64,000 nucleotides of DNA from NCBI GenBank assembly GCA_030267565.1, contig BRXU01000005.1, forward strand, positions 4,715,501 to 4,779,500, written 5' to 3'. The stretch is from Pleodorina starrii. Taxonomy: Eukaryota > Chlorophyta > Chlorophyceae > Chlamydomonadales > Volvocaceae. A model generated the notes under the pieces. The model saw only the letters and a program-made list of their open reading frames with translations, did not search any database and was not told the DNA's origin. This document shows, piece after piece, positions 11,050 to 22,239 of the stretch. How positions within the stretch are numbered: position 1 is the stretch's first letter; the number at the start of each line of letters is the position of its first letter. Position numbers and translations under genes: made by a program.

Positions 11050-11640
11050 AGTTCCTAGGATGCGGGGTGGGAATACCGGTATTGAGTGGACAAGAGCCAA
11101 CCTGTTCAGCCGGACAGACGTACATTCCGTACATTCGGCTACACCTCAACGAGACAGATGGATGGCCACCACTTTGTTCATGGGGACCACTATCCGGGCA
11201 GGGCCGGAGCCCGACCAGGTGAATTGGTTCGATTGCGTCTCGAAGCTCTCAAGGTGGAACTGCCGATAGGAGCTCTCACTTAGGCAGCGGGCATCCAGCG
11301 GTTCGGCCCAAGTCCCTAGCACTCAACTCCACCCGTAAGGATTTAGGGGGCCCCGCCCTTTTTTCGCTTTTAAAGGAAGCCGACACCCCTTGTCCTGCCT
11401 CTTCCTTAATACCTTTCTCGATACCTTGCACACGGGCGGTGTTCTGCTGGGAGTGAGGCCACTGCTGGCGCTATCGCTGCTGGTGGCGCCGCCGCCACTG
11501 ACGCTTCGGTTCTGACGACATCCGGCCGTCGCGGTTGAATCTGGGCCGCTTGGCAAAGGTACTGCTGACGGACACTGCTTAATGATGGACGTCTTGCCAC
11601 GTTACGTCTTCCCGTCGAATTTCTGGGTCAGACCCGGCAC
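11050..11640 (-). pseudogene. RBP45/47-like gene remnant and 3' flank, segment B
   Basis: The minus strand keeps the 5' part seen at 48.1-48.3 kb (SSVRQQYLCQAAQ, then an alanine-rich AAAPPAA stretch), but the reading frame breaks before RRM2. 11060-11390 matches the sequence downstream of the fragments at 37.1 and 48.9 kb, so the RRM-coding part has been deleted. The fragment lies downstream of secreted-protein copy B in the same orientation. Confidence 0.5.
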
Positions 11641-12603
11641 CGCGCCGCACTCATGTACTGAAATGAGCTGCTCCTTCCCGAATCACCAGTTCCGAACAAG
11701 CTAGGTCCGTTCGTAAGAGCCGGAGGAAGGTGCCATGGACGGTTGATAGTTGCAAGGACGTTTACAGGAAGGTTTGACTCGCACTCCTGGTAGACCGGAA
11801 AGAGGCAGATCAAGAGCCACCCACCACCCCCTAACCGCCAAAAGAATGCGCGGTCCAGCGCGGGAAAGGCAGTCTGGACACGCACGTGAACCGTGCTTGA
11901 CCCCAAATACAACCCTAATAAAAGGTCCGCGGCCAATGAACCACGAACAGTAACAGCAGCCACTGACCGTCCATGCCTTTTTTGGGGCAAGACGAAACAA
12001 ACATGTGCACAACAACAAACAGCAACATGCAGTACGTGGACATTTACAAATAGCAGCCAGGCGCGACGCGCGAATCGTGCGCATGCCGAGGGTGTTTTAC
12101 TTAGTAGGCCAGGGTCTGATGGACCCCATGATCGTCTGTGGACGTTCCTAATCACAACATCCGTATCACGCGCTCCGAAGGCTCGGTGTGATGAAAGGGC
12201 GAGGACCATCCCTCGGGAGGGGAGAGCAAGGGGTGTCTGATCAGAGCGGTGGGGTGGACAGTTGTGAGCCTCTTATGTATGCCCTGCCTGCAGACCGGCC
12301 CTTAACGCAGGGCCGGCACATACGGTACGACGGAAAGTTCCGCAAAGACAGGGTTCCGCAGCCGAAACCTACAGTGATAGAAACAATCTAAAATCGCACG
12401 CAGCAGGTGATCCGTGCTAAGGTCGAGGCACACCAATTCCCCGCCGCCGTTGCAATCAGGCTAGTTCGATGACTCATGGGTCTATCACGGGTCCTCCTGG
12501 ACCACGCCGGCCGCACGCCTGCTGCCCCACGCGTCTCGGCTGACAAATCCCACCTCGCCAACAAATACTCCCACACGGTCACAAGAACCAAAGGGGAATT
12601 CCA
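11640..12603 (-). repeat. Conserved downstream block of duplicated segment B
   Basis: Nearly collinear with 1640-2783 downstream of copy A, including the long shared run around 12045-12340. Non-coding by lack of a conserved frame. Confidence 0.55.
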
Positions 12604-14375
12604 TCACGGCAAGGCAAAGGTGTCGGCGGGGAAGGGTGGGGCGGTGTAAAAGGCGGAGTACGGCCTGTCCGAGCACATGTCGCCGCCCGACGGGCCGATG
12701 TGGGCGCAGTGGATCTCCGGCGCAAAGGCCACGATCGCGGAGTGCCAGTAGCGGCACAGCACGTTGTTCGACTGAATGCGCCGCGGATCGACGATTGGAA
12801 GGGACGACAGGAAGTCCATGCAGGTTTGCATGTCGGTGTACTGCTTCAGGGCGGGCGACCGGCAGGAGGTGAGGGCAGTGTTGCAGACGATGGTCTGGAG
12901 CAAGGTGGGGAAGGTGGGGTCGGAGGCCAACACATCATTCACGCCGAGAGCAGGCAGAAACTCGGCCCAGCGGTCGATGGTGAAGTCGGCGGCGACGATA
13001 CGGCTGTAGTTGTCAAATCGGAACCTGCGCAGGAGAGTGGGAGAATGGGAGTGGGCGCGATCTGGATATGGGAAGAGAGATGGGGAGAGAGAGCGAGAGG
13101 ACTAGAGAGATGGGGAGGGAGTTTGGGGGAGACAGATAGAGAGAGGAGAAGAGAGAGGAAAAGAGCGGGGGAAAGCGCGAGCAAGCAGCGGGTACATGAA
13201 GTGCGAGGCGCGGCGAGGGGCTGGATAACAACGAACCCAATACGCAGCTACGCACGTACCACTGTTCGAAGGTGAGGTTGGTGATGGATTTGGTGATGAC
13301 GTTCAGGTATTGGTAGTCGACAGTTGCCACGGCGATGGGGCGCGAAACGGTGAAGCGCCGGATGGTGTACGACTTGGGCTTGATGATTTGCGCCGCCCTG
13401 CGGGGTGAAATGAGCGACCAAACGATTAACAACCAGCCGACTACGGCTTGCGCGTTACATACTTCCCCCCAGAGACCGAGCACACGAATGCCACCATATG
13501 GCCAATGACGAGCGAAAGCCATAGTCACAGGTCTCGAACCCAGGACTTAATATCAATGTAATGAGCGACCAAACGATTAACGACCAGCCGACAGCGTTAC
13601 ACGGCGCGCGACGGGGCGGGCGGTCATTCGGGTACGGTGGCAAGGAGCAATGGCAGGCCGGGGGCGGCAAGCCTGACCATATGGGTGGAGGTAGCACGGA
13701 TGCGCTAGATTGTTGCACGACGGACCTTTTCATGGCCTGCGACCGAACGCAGTCTCACACACACCCAACGCACACCGGCAGCTTGCTGACGTGTATCAGC
13801 TGTAGGTAGGTCGCACGCAGCCGCGCACAGGCCTTCAGGAATCAAACAGCCTACAGCTAGCGGACGGTAATCGTGATCTTATTTCGTCCAGAAAACTCAC
13901 CCGGTAGGGTTGGCGAAGACGTTCGAGTACTCGATGACCATCGCCACGCCGGTGAACGTGCCCAACGGCTCCACTCGGAGCGTAATGTTTGGATCAATGA
14001 TTCCGGCGAAGAGCAACGTGGCGGTGGGAAGGCTCAACCTGAGTCGAGGGTTACGAGGGTGAAAGGCATCACTTTGTTGGCATTTCGCTGATTCCACACG
14101 CACGCCAGGCGCGCAGCCCAACAGTTCAACATCCCAACGAAATGCAGAAGGACATACCTTACAGCATCGTCGACGAGGGCGCGGTTCCACTCGGCTACCG
14201 TGAGCTCAGCGCACTTTCGCCATTGCGGCTGGGACGTCAGCTCCCGCTGCTGGCAGAGCCGGTTAAATTCGAACGACGGTGGCTTGGTGGCCGCGCTTAC
14301 AAAACATGGATACGAAAGTGCTGCCAACAATGTCAAGGCCAACAGCGGTCGAAGTGCGAAAGCCGAGGCAGCCAT
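12604..14375 (-). CDS. Secreted NTF2/SnoaL-like, Cys-rich-tail protein, copy B (4 exons)
   Basis: Exons are 14375-14158, 14038-13901, 13397-13260 and 13024-12604 (218, 138, 138 and 421 nt), an intact 304-residue reading frame. The signal peptide ends VSA near residue 28. The conserved LCQQRELTSQPQWRKC motif follows, then an NTF2-like pattern with DPNITLRVEPLGTFTG and LTFEQWFRFDNYSR. The C-terminal part has six cysteines. This copy reads HCAHIGPSGGDMC where the others have HCPH, and TSC where most have NYC. Intron 2 (503 nt) is about 200 nt longer than in copy A because a miniature LTR element sits in it close to the acceptor side. Introns 1 and 3 are 119 and 235 nt. Intact despite the insertion if splicing removes it. 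Fold inferred; function unknown. Confidence 0.83.
13406..13601 (-). mobile_element. Ultra-small TRIM-like LTR element (196 bp) in intron 2 of copy B
   Basis: Direct repeats 13406-13459 (54 bp) and 13557-13601 (45 bp) share TGAGCGACCAAACGATTAAC, start TGAAA/TGTAA and end GTTACA. Flanks are CGGGG (13401-13405) and CGGCG (13602-13606), a 5-bp duplication with one mismatch. Comparison with copies A and E gives the empty site. On the minus strand the LTR is followed by TTGATATTAAGTCC (candidate primer site) and GGTTCGAGACC (T-arm-like). The far LTR is preceded by a TGGGGGGAAG polypurine tract. The interior is 97 bp and non-coding. The two repeats differ by a 9-bp indel, so the insertion is not brand new. 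Confidence 0.75.
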
Positions 14376-14803
14376 CGTGAGGCAAGCCGCGGTTGGAATA
14401 GGCCGAGGCAAGAGGGCTATCGGTCGGCCAGCCAATGATTGTGCTACGAGGACTCACGTCGTCAGATGCAGGTATCAAGGCGCGGGGCGGTTTTTCTACA
14501 CAAATGAAACGTACGACAGTTTGCTTGCCGTGATGCCGTCATTACTGGGAGGGTCAGCGCCGCATAATTGAGCACAATAGTTTATTTTTATTTATATATT
14601 ATTTTGTCTCGACAGGCAGCGTTGATGGCTGGACTGTGTGCTGGGCTGTCGCCAAGGAGCCGCCAGAAGACCAACCGTCGTGGACTATCTGTCCGTATGG
14701 CGTAGTACAGTGAGGTACATGTGGTGGTGGCCTCTGGCATTGCATTTGGCATTACCTGAAGAATGACTTAAAATCATAAAACTAAGAAAGCGGCCAAGCG
14801 TAT
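14376..14803 (-). promoter_or_regulatory. Conserved upstream block of copy B
   Basis: Equivalent to 4369-4800 upstream of copy A, with the same CCTCGGCCTATTCCAACCGC leader, AT-rich stretch and GTCTCGACAGGCAGC motif. Presumed promoter and 5' UTR; no element assigned. Confidence 0.35.
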
Positions 14804-14898
14804 GTAAGAATGTAACGATACCGAGAAGCATATTTCCCGTACTGCCGGAGGCCCTTACTTGTAAGAATGTAACGATACCGAGAAGCATATTTCCCGTA
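14804..14898 (+). mobile_element. 19-bp LINE-2 tail flanked by 38-bp target duplications
   Basis: 14804-14841 and 14861-14898 are identical 38-bp copies beginning GTAAGAATGTAACGATACCG. Between them is CTGCCGGAGGCCCTTACTT (14842-14860), which equals the last bases of the LINE-2 3' end at about 43850-43868 and the start of the minus-strand tail at 50281. The related locus at 44410-44450 has the site once. This fits an extremely 5'-truncated target-primed insertion. Confidence 0.7.
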
Positions 14899-14974
14899 TG
14901 CGTATCTTCCGGTTCCGAGCTCAATGGCACAGACTCAAATCTTATAACCATTACTTCGGATAACATATTAATAT

Positions 14975-15170
14975 TTGGCTTGGGAAATTATTTATTGGCG
15001 CATCCCGGCTGCGCTGACCCGTTCGGCTGACCGCGGTGATGATGCCGTCGAGGGAAATAATCCCGCATACGGACTTTTTCCCGCACGTTCCAACGACCGG
15101 GAAAGTTGTGTTCAACCGAACAAGCTCCTTTCATGCTACTGAGGCTTGCTTTGACTAGACACATACATAC
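14975..15170 (-). repeat. TTAAT-CCCGCATACGG repeat, copy 1
   Basis: Carries GGATGCGCCAATAAATA (minus strand) at one end, then CCCGCATACGGACTTTTTCCC, CCAACGACCGGGAAAG and GAACAAGCTCCTTTCATG. It is related to 24040-24200, 32480-33070, 43880-44345, 49960-50235 and 60925-61045. It lies upstream of copy B and its relatives lie upstream of C, D, E and G, so it also moved with the duplicated segments. Confidence 0.5.
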
Positions 15171-16030
15171 ACACAGATACACATAAACACGAAAGAAAGG
15201 AAAGCGCGACAGACGACGTCCGTCGAGAGGCGTACCATAACGACGTACGAAATGCGCCAAGTAAGTCTCCCGCGCTTCCGAAACTTGGTAACGACAACAG
15301 CACACTGTCGGAACACCTTTTGGAAGTACTATTCTTGTCGTCGTTTCGTTACACAAGCACCTGACATCATGTCGCAGACAAAAAGTTACGTTGACGCAAA
15401 CGACATCAACACGCGGGGAGTCCACAAACAGCTCCGGCGGTTGACGAGCGGTTGGGAGCACATGCGTCCAGGTACCTCGCCGGAGGCATACCCTTCGGAT
15501 GGGAAGCAGCCAGGAATCCAAATGGCAAAAAACAAGTACAGGATGGATCTGCCCTTTACGCGGGCGACGGCAATCATGTGGCCGCAGCATGCTAGCGTTT
15601 TAGGCGTTTTCACGCATTCCGCGCTCGGCCCACCGCAAGCTTATGCAGTTTCGATTGTGCCGTTGGGCAATTGCATCCAACAGGTCACGTTGTGGGCAGA
15701 ATAATGTTCCTACAGCTGAACGGAGATACCCATGCTGCGAATCGAACAGTCATATAGAAGAGAAGCACGGGTTGATGGAGTGCCCTGCTTACGTTACAGG
15801 GACATCCGGGAAGGGAGGGATCCCCCATTTTGGCGGTATGGACCAAGCGATGAAATGGGAGCTAGTTTTCCTCAGCTCCTGCTGTGCGGCATTTGACTAG
15901 CGTGCATGTATGCGCTTGAGTTCCTTTGGGCCCCCGGCTCGTATGGGCTTTTGTTCTTGCATGGGGCACGCACCCCCACCCATGTAACACACACAAACAC
16001 GCACACACACACGCACGCAGGTTTGAGAAT
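15171..16030. other. Stretch without a supported gene
   Basis: An open frame of about 150 codons (15252-15704) has no recognisable motif, paralogue or splice pattern, and I do not call it. CA-rich simple sequence occurs at 15160-15190 and 15960-16020. Confidence 0.35.
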
Positions 16031-16034
16031 TGGT

Positions 16035-16170
16035 CCTTTGAAATACGTTGTTTCCAGTCCAATCCAGGCGAAACCAGGCGAAACCGACCCAATCGGCCCC
16101 CCCAGACCCGGATTGGGATTCGACCCGGTTTCGCGCCAATCCAAGGTCGGCTTCGCACGAATCCACCCCT
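16035..16170 (+). repeat. CCAATCCAGGCGAAACC dispersed repeat, copy 2
   Basis: Second copy of the repeat at 4915-5055, with an internal duplication of CAGGCGAAACC. Confidence 0.5.
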
Positions 16171-17960
16171 ATCGCCCTATGGGTCGGGGTCCACGTGGCC
16201 CCACAGCTTGGTCACCAAAGCTGGGTGTTCGATTCATTCCACGCCGTCATGTCAAAAATTCATTTTGATGAACGCTGCTCCTTTTGAAATATATTGTAGG
16301 CCGAGAGGCGTTGATGTGACCTCGACCTCGGTATATGGAGACTGCAAAACGTTTTTGTACTCATACGTTTTTTTGTTGGCTACAGGAAAGATACATTGTA
16401 ATATAGAATGTAAAATGTTACCATATCGCGTTTTCGCCGGGCGAGATATTACGTTTGGTCCGTTACACATATTCCACGCACGCACACACGGACATGGGCA
16501 ATCCAACAGGGCGGGGCCTGTTGGATTGCCCATGTCCGTGGGCAATCCAACGCGCTGGGGCCCCGCCCAACAAAAAACCGTAGCCCCGATGGTTAGCTGC
16601 CGAGCAGCTCGGTACGCGCTTTCTGGATTTGGGACGTGAAACCTCGTGAAACTTCCCAGCTTGGACGATTAGAAGGACCTCATCACATCAAGCATACTGC
16701 CGCTTATAGGAAGGCATATTCAGACATAGTGCTTCTCTTAACGGCGCATACTCCGGATATTCAATCGAAACGTGTAGCCCATCTTCTACCGCCCCGCCCC
16801 TCCGAAAACACATCCGGCGGCGCGCCTTTCCGCGCGTTGCTTTCGAGTTTCGACCCGGTCCTCGCGTTTCCGCCGGGCGAGATATTTCGTTTGGTCCGTT
16901 ACACATATTCCACACACGCACACATGGACAGGGGCAATCCTACAGGGCGGCGGCCCTCTGAGCCAGTGTTCGTATTTTCGTCGTCCGGATGATCCGATGG
17001 CCCGAAGGGCCGTTTTTGACGAACGGCCGAAGGCTCGTTTCGTCCGTCCGGACGAACAAAACACCGGCCTAAGGCCGGTGTTCGTCCACCAGCCAAATGA
17101 AAGAATTGGACCGGAATACAACTCGTTCGTCTGGCCGGGCTAATGATTCCTCTGCTGGCTCGGGTCAGGACCGGGGCCCATGCCCGCGCCGAGGTGGGCC
17201 GGGGCCTGTGGCCTGCAGTTTGCTGCAACAGCATTTGCCGTACCCAGGCATTCGAAGCCGGGTAGTACCTCAAAGCAAAGTTTACAGCATTTGGCTATTA
17301 TCAAACTTTGACGGTAAAACGGGCGATTTCCGGCCGGTTTCAGGCGTTCGTCCTGTTCGTCCGGCCGGCAGAACGAATGACGGCCCCGGAGGGCGGGACC
17401 GTTCGTCCGCCAGCCAACGAGCGAAGCGGGCCAAAACGAGCCCCTTTCGCCCACAGGAACGAAAGCCCAAAAAAAGATATGAACACTGCCCTTGGTGCTT
17501 CAAGCTGGGGCCGCGCCCAAAAAACCGCAAGCCCGATGGTTAGCTGCCGAGCAGCTCGGTACGCGCTTTCTGGATTTGGAACGTGATACTTCCCAGCTCG
17601 GACAAGTCAAAGGACCTCATCACATCAAGCAGACCGCCGCTTATAGGAAGGCATATTCAGGCATATTGCTTGTGTAAACGGCGCATACTTCGGATATTCA
17701 ATCGAAACGTGTAGCTCATCTTCTACCGCCCCTCCGAGACGCCCTGGGGCCCCACCCAACATCCTATAACGGACACAACCCTGGCCCCTCTAAAACCCTG
17801 GCCAGGGTCTGTCGACTCACACAGACCCCCAACCCTTATGCCGGAGCTTATGTCCTATAGCCTTCAGGGCTGACTCAGCTATGACGTTCGACGACACGGG
17901 GTCAGGACGACAGGACGGGCTTCATGCAGACTGAACGGGAGAGGGGATGCTGCTCTGCCT
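16171..17960 (+). repeat. Nested repeat zone with GCCCGATGGTTAGCTGCCG copies
   Basis: Contains at least two further copies of the 7056-7600 family: 16430-16740, with a hairpin made of GGGCAATCCAACAGG and its inverse, and 17500-17730. Between them is a block with many TTCGTCCGG/GAACG inverted motifs (16970-17450). No frame shows a known motif. Confidence 0.4.
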
Positions 17961-18021
17961 CGGGCCTTACACTACTGCAGAACCGAAGAGATAGCAGGAG
18001 TCTCGACTGGAGACTCCCGCG

Positions 18022-18805
18022 TCATGCGAGGCCCAGGTTGCGCGTCGCCGCCAGAGCGCTGTCCGCCTCCCTCCTCGTGTAGTGCTGGACCATCGCGTCC
18101 GTCTTCCATCGGCCGTGCACCTTGCGCAGCTCCTCCGGCACGCCTTGTGCGGCCGCCGCACTGTTGCCCCCGATGCGCAGGGAGTGCGGCAAAATGTTGC
18201 CGGGCACGCCCGCCGCCTGGCACATGGCGGCCAGTTTCTCCTTGAAGCTGGTATAGCTCAAGCTGGGCACCGGCGACAGCGCTGAGCCCGTGACCTGCTG
18301 TAGCTCGTGCCCTGACTGGGTTTTCTTCACCCTGCACAGAAGGGGGCCAACGTCCTCCTCCGGGTAGCGGGGTTTTGTCACGTAACCGCCGCTCGCGAGT
18401 AGGCGCTCTGTGAGGCCTACCGGGCACGCGGGGCCGCCGACGCGGGCGATGAACACCCGCGACCCGCGGCCCTCCTGATCCGTTTTGGACTTTGGCAAGG
18501 TCACCTCCATGTGCGTGGGGTGCAGGATCAGCAGGTCAGACCGCACCGAGATCCTAGCCGCGTCGTCGAACCGCAGGAAACCGGCGAACATGACTGCAAT
18601 GATCGCAGCCATCATGAGGTCCGGGAGGGCGGCCCCCGGACCCGCGAACATTGCAGCGATGGCGCGCACGTCCTGCGGGCGAATGCTGTCCCTGGTCAAT
18701 CTCTTCCCTGTCAGCTCGCGCTTGCTGAGCTCCCGGACCAAATGGCACGACGCGTGCTCAGTAAGAGCAACAAATAAAGCTCCAATAGTGAAGGCAGAAT
18801 GCCGA
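18022..18805 (-). pseudogene. Tyrosine recombinase fragment (DIRS/Kangaroo-like)
   Basis: An open minus-strand frame of about 260 codons ends at 18022 and is bounded upstream by a stop near 18805, with no ATG in frame; the 5' part is missing or lies across an unseen intron. Tyrosine-recombinase catalytic features are in order: arginine in GFLRFDDAARI, lysine in PKSKTDQEG, the HxxR box in PHSLRIGGNSAAA, and HGRWKTDAMVQHYTRR with the terminal tyrosine. Such recombinases replace the integrase in DIRS-type retroelements (Kangaroo in Volvox) and occur in Crypton-type transposons. No reverse transcriptase is seen beside it, so the element type is open. The core looks intact but activity is unlikely without the N-terminal part. 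Confidence 0.7.
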
Positions 18806-18924
18806 AACTATTGAGCGGAAAACAATAAGTAACAATTCGAAACGGCTCAATGAGCCAGCCGTACGGCTACCGTACATAATCCAGCTTAGAAGCTCTAGTC
18901 GCTTCGCTCCTGCCGCGTCTAAGC

Positions 18925-19785
18925 GACAATTATAAAGAGGCCCCGCCCCCTAGGGTTGCCGCTGTCCGTTGCTGGCTGGCTGGCTGGCTGGCTGGCTAGA
19001 TGGCTGGATGGCTGGATGGATGCGTGACGACCAACTTTATTCTCTCGATAGGCTGTAAAGCGATACGAATATTCCTTGAAAAACATTGTTACAATCTACA
19101 ACAATGTTAGGGCAGGAATCAGTATAAAAGATGTTTGACTGATGAGTCCATGGTCCGAGGCCGCACTCGCTCCAATGCATCCAGAACTCCGATTCACTTC
19201 AACTTACCACGTTGTATACCACGTTATTCATACATGAATGTTAACACGAGGGCGTCTCTTCTTTTCGACATCCGACTATATTTGCATAGCGAACGTTATT
19301 CCCGCGACCACGCCACAGCTCTGCTAGCCGGTCCGACCGACTTGACGCATATTACCCAGTTACTCAGTTACATAGAAAGGGTGTAAAGGGCAAACTATGA
19401 GGGGCAAACTGGTTGTTGGACGCCAAGCCGCAAATGTACACACCCAAATAAGAGACGCCGTCATGTTATAATTCATACATTAACGGCTTATAAACAACGC
19501 GGTGTAACTTGGAATCAATAGGTGTTCTGGATGCGTTGGAGTGAGTGTGGGCTTGCTCGAACCATGGGATCAGTCGAACATCTTTTTATCTCTATTACAT
19601 ACTCCATTGTTTCTTGCTTACAATTTCCCGATTGAGTTGGTCAAGGGCTAAGAAACTTGATTTACATTGTATCGATCCATCAAGGTTGGTCGTCGCCCGG
19701 CCAGGCAGGCAGGACAGTCAGCCAGGACCCCACGGACAGGGGCAACCCTCGCGGGCGGGACCCCAGCGAGAAAACAACAGACGTT
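18925..19785. mobile_element. Complete foldback transposon with about 300-bp inverted arms
   Basis: The left arm (18930-19240) runs from CCCCGCCCCCTAGGGTTGCC through a (GGCT)n/GGAT ladder, GTGACGACCAACTTTA, an AT-rich spacer and GAGTCCATGGTCCGAGGCC to ATGCATCCAGAAC. The right arm (19505-19780) is the same in reverse, from TGTTCTGGATGCGTTGGAG to CAGGGGCAACCCTCGCGGGC. The centre (19265-19440) is the CTAGCCGGTCCGACCG family. No transposase frame. Solitary arms or partial copies lie at 961, 8095, 31395 and, reversed, about 49840-49905. Superfamily not assigned. Confidence 0.65.
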
Positions 19786-19829
19786 TGAAATTCAACATTA
19801 AATTCAGTGCTGAAGGCCCGGCGAGGTTG

Positions 19830-20620
19830 GTTGGATGTGTCAAATCGTTATACGTTCAGCCGTACCGTAATATCACCCTACATTTCGGGCGCCCACCTCG
19901 GGCCCGGGCACGTTCTGCTATTCCTGTCCTAGATGCGTCACCGTTACAACCTGCGGTTGCGGAGGCTCTACGCAACAGCGGCGTGCGCCGCCTCCGTCTT
20001 GACACGATCATTCCCGATGCTCGTCGGGTCGATCTCTTCCAGCATCGCCAGCGGATTCGCGCCTCCATCCCTGGCTACCTGCTTTCGACCTCTCCTTGCC
20101 CAGGCCCGGCAACGAGACCTCCCGGAGCCGGGATGTGGCAGCAGGCTGCGCAGGGACGGCAGCGGGCCCAATACCACGTTGCGCGTGTCCTTGGACATCC
20201 ACGAGCGCCTGCTTCCGGTCTACATCTCCAGGCCCTCTTGACGGATAGCTTCCTAGCCACGGAGGCCCTGACCCCAGGCCGCGAGCCCCTCCGCTAGCTC
20301 GTCTCAAGGGACGATGACGCCGACGAGCCTTCCGCCCGGTGCCTCCAACTGGTCTTCTGGCCCGCCGGTGCAACGGCGGCCTCTGTAAAGGTGCAGCTCG
20401 CGACGTGGTTCGCCAGTCTGCGGGTCCTCTCTGTGGAGTGCTACAAGGCGCCGACCTCGTTCGCAGGCCTACGGGAGGCCCACGGCTTCCTCGCCCAGGT
20501 GGTCCCCGATGCCGAGGCCCCGCTCCCGGCGCAGGGCTCCTTCCAGTTGCGGCTGTCCGCCCCCTCGGGCTTTGTCCTCCAGGCTCGTGACGTCGATTAC
20601 GGGCAGCACCGTCTTCAGCA
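19830..20620 (+). pseudogene. LINE-1 ORF1-like region
   Basis: Two overlapping frames, one ending at 20297 and one from about 20380, together read as one protein interrupted by a frameshift. The second part contains VECYKAPTSFAGLREAHGFL. There is no zinc knuckle. It is assigned to ORF1 only by its position 5' of the endonuclease, so the call is tentative. Confidence 0.4.
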
Positions 20621-21539
20621 GGTCATGCTGCGGTCCCGCTCCTCTGCCGGGGGGGGCGTGGGGGGGGGCGCGGGGGCCCGCGGGCCTCTTCCACCTCACG
20701 CCCCGCCCGCTCCCAACCCGACGGCTGGCGGGTCTGGGGCTGGTGGCTCGGCCGGTTCTCCCCCCCCCCCCCGCCCACTGCGCCGAACACCCTCTGCCGG
20801 CCCGCCCCGCGGCACCGGCTGATAACCGCCTGGTTGCAGACCCAGCCCTGGCCCTCGGCGTCGCGGCGTCCCCCGCAGCTGCCGGCTGCTGCCGACTGCC
20901 GACTGCTGCTGCTGCGGCCCTACCCTACACCGTGGCGCCCTCCGCGCCTGACGCCCCCGCCGGCCCACCAGCCCCTGGGCCCCCCGCCGCCGGCAGGACT
21001 GATGACAGCGGCCCCCTCGCCCCGGCCGGTCATGGCGATGCCCCTGCTGACAGCCTGGCGCCCGCACAGACGGATGTGGACAGCATGGACCTCGATGGCT
21101 TCACCGCTGTCGGCAGCCGAGCAGGGTACTTCAGGGCCTATCGGAAATTGTCCTGGCCTCCCAGGCCTCCCCCTGTTTTCCCTCCTGGCGCCTGCCGGGA
21201 ACTCAGTCTGTTAGAGCCCATAATTTGTCCTGGCGTGCCAGGAACCCATGCAAATTAGTCCTGGCAGTGCCAACATTGTTTTTAGGGTGTAAACGGGCAT
21301 TTTTCGGTATTCTGGGCTTTGGTGATTTACAACAAGCCTAGGGCCGAGGCTCCAAGCGTCTAGCCCCCGACAACCGCAGCCGCAGCTGTAGCCTCAGCCG
21401 CAGCCCCGCTCGCGGCGGCACTGCTGACCGCCTCCCCCTGGTCAACGCCTTCCAGGCCCTTGCGGCTCTGCCGCAATGCACCCGGGGGTGGGGCCCCGCC
21501 GACCCACTGATGCCCGCGGCCGCGGCCGACCGGCCCCCG

Positions 21540-21800
21540 GCGCAGCTGCAATAGCCAACCTGCTGCGTATCGGCCTCACCCACAACGTGCGTTGCCTGCC
21601 GGGTGCTCTTGACCACGGCGTGTCGCTGCGCCTGCCGGCACTCCTGCGGTACTGGGAGCATGAGCGCCTCGACGTGGTTTGCATTCAGGAGACCCACTTC
21701 CGGGAGGACAAGGTCCCCCGGGCGCTGACCCTTGCCTCCCGGATTGCCCGTGTCACCGCCTCCGCCGACCTGGCGCCCTCCCTCCGCGGCTGTGAGGTGT
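21540..21800 (+). pseudogene. LINE-1 endonuclease (EEP) fragment
   Basis: The frame reads LLRIGLTHNVRCLPGALDHG, then RLDVVCIQETHFRED, matching the N-terminal asparagine and the QE(T) catalytic glutamate motif of LINE apurinic/apyrimidinic endonucleases. Later catalytic motifs (SDH) are lost; the frame shifts near 21800. Confidence 0.7.
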
Positions 21801-22239
21801 CGGCGCTCGGCGGGATCCTCCTCCGACCCACGCCTCGTCATCGCTGTCCTGGCCGCGGCGCCACACGTGCAGCCGCCGAGCCCGGGCCTCCCCCGCGTCC
21901 GCCTCCACTTCGTGGACTTTCCCGACCTCCGGTGTCAGTTTGGGAAGTGGCTGCAGGCCACCGCTGCAGGCTACATCGTGGACCCTCATGCCGGTCATGC
22001 CGGCTGTCATGGCAGAGTTCTGGCAGCGCATCTGCACTGCCTCGCCGCCGACCCCGGCAATCACCGCGGTGCGCCAGCAGGTATTGGCCGCTCTTCAGTC
22101 GCACGGCCACCAGTGTCCCGCTGCCTCCCTCGCGGACGACCTGGGCCGCCCCGACGTCAGCCCCTCGCTTCAGGCGCTGCGCGCAACCCCTCCGGGCCGT
22201 GCACCTGGAGCCGATGGCATCCCCGCCCATCCAACTTTC

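Noticed and set aside
15252..15704. 150-codon open frame
   Set aside because: No motif, no paralogue, and it overlaps repeat sequence at its 5' side.
19133..19175. CTGATGAG in the foldback-arm core looked like the start of a hammerhead ribozyme
   Set aside because: The GAAA strand and a stem II closing it are absent, and two of the copies (1138 and 8311) lack GATGA altogether.
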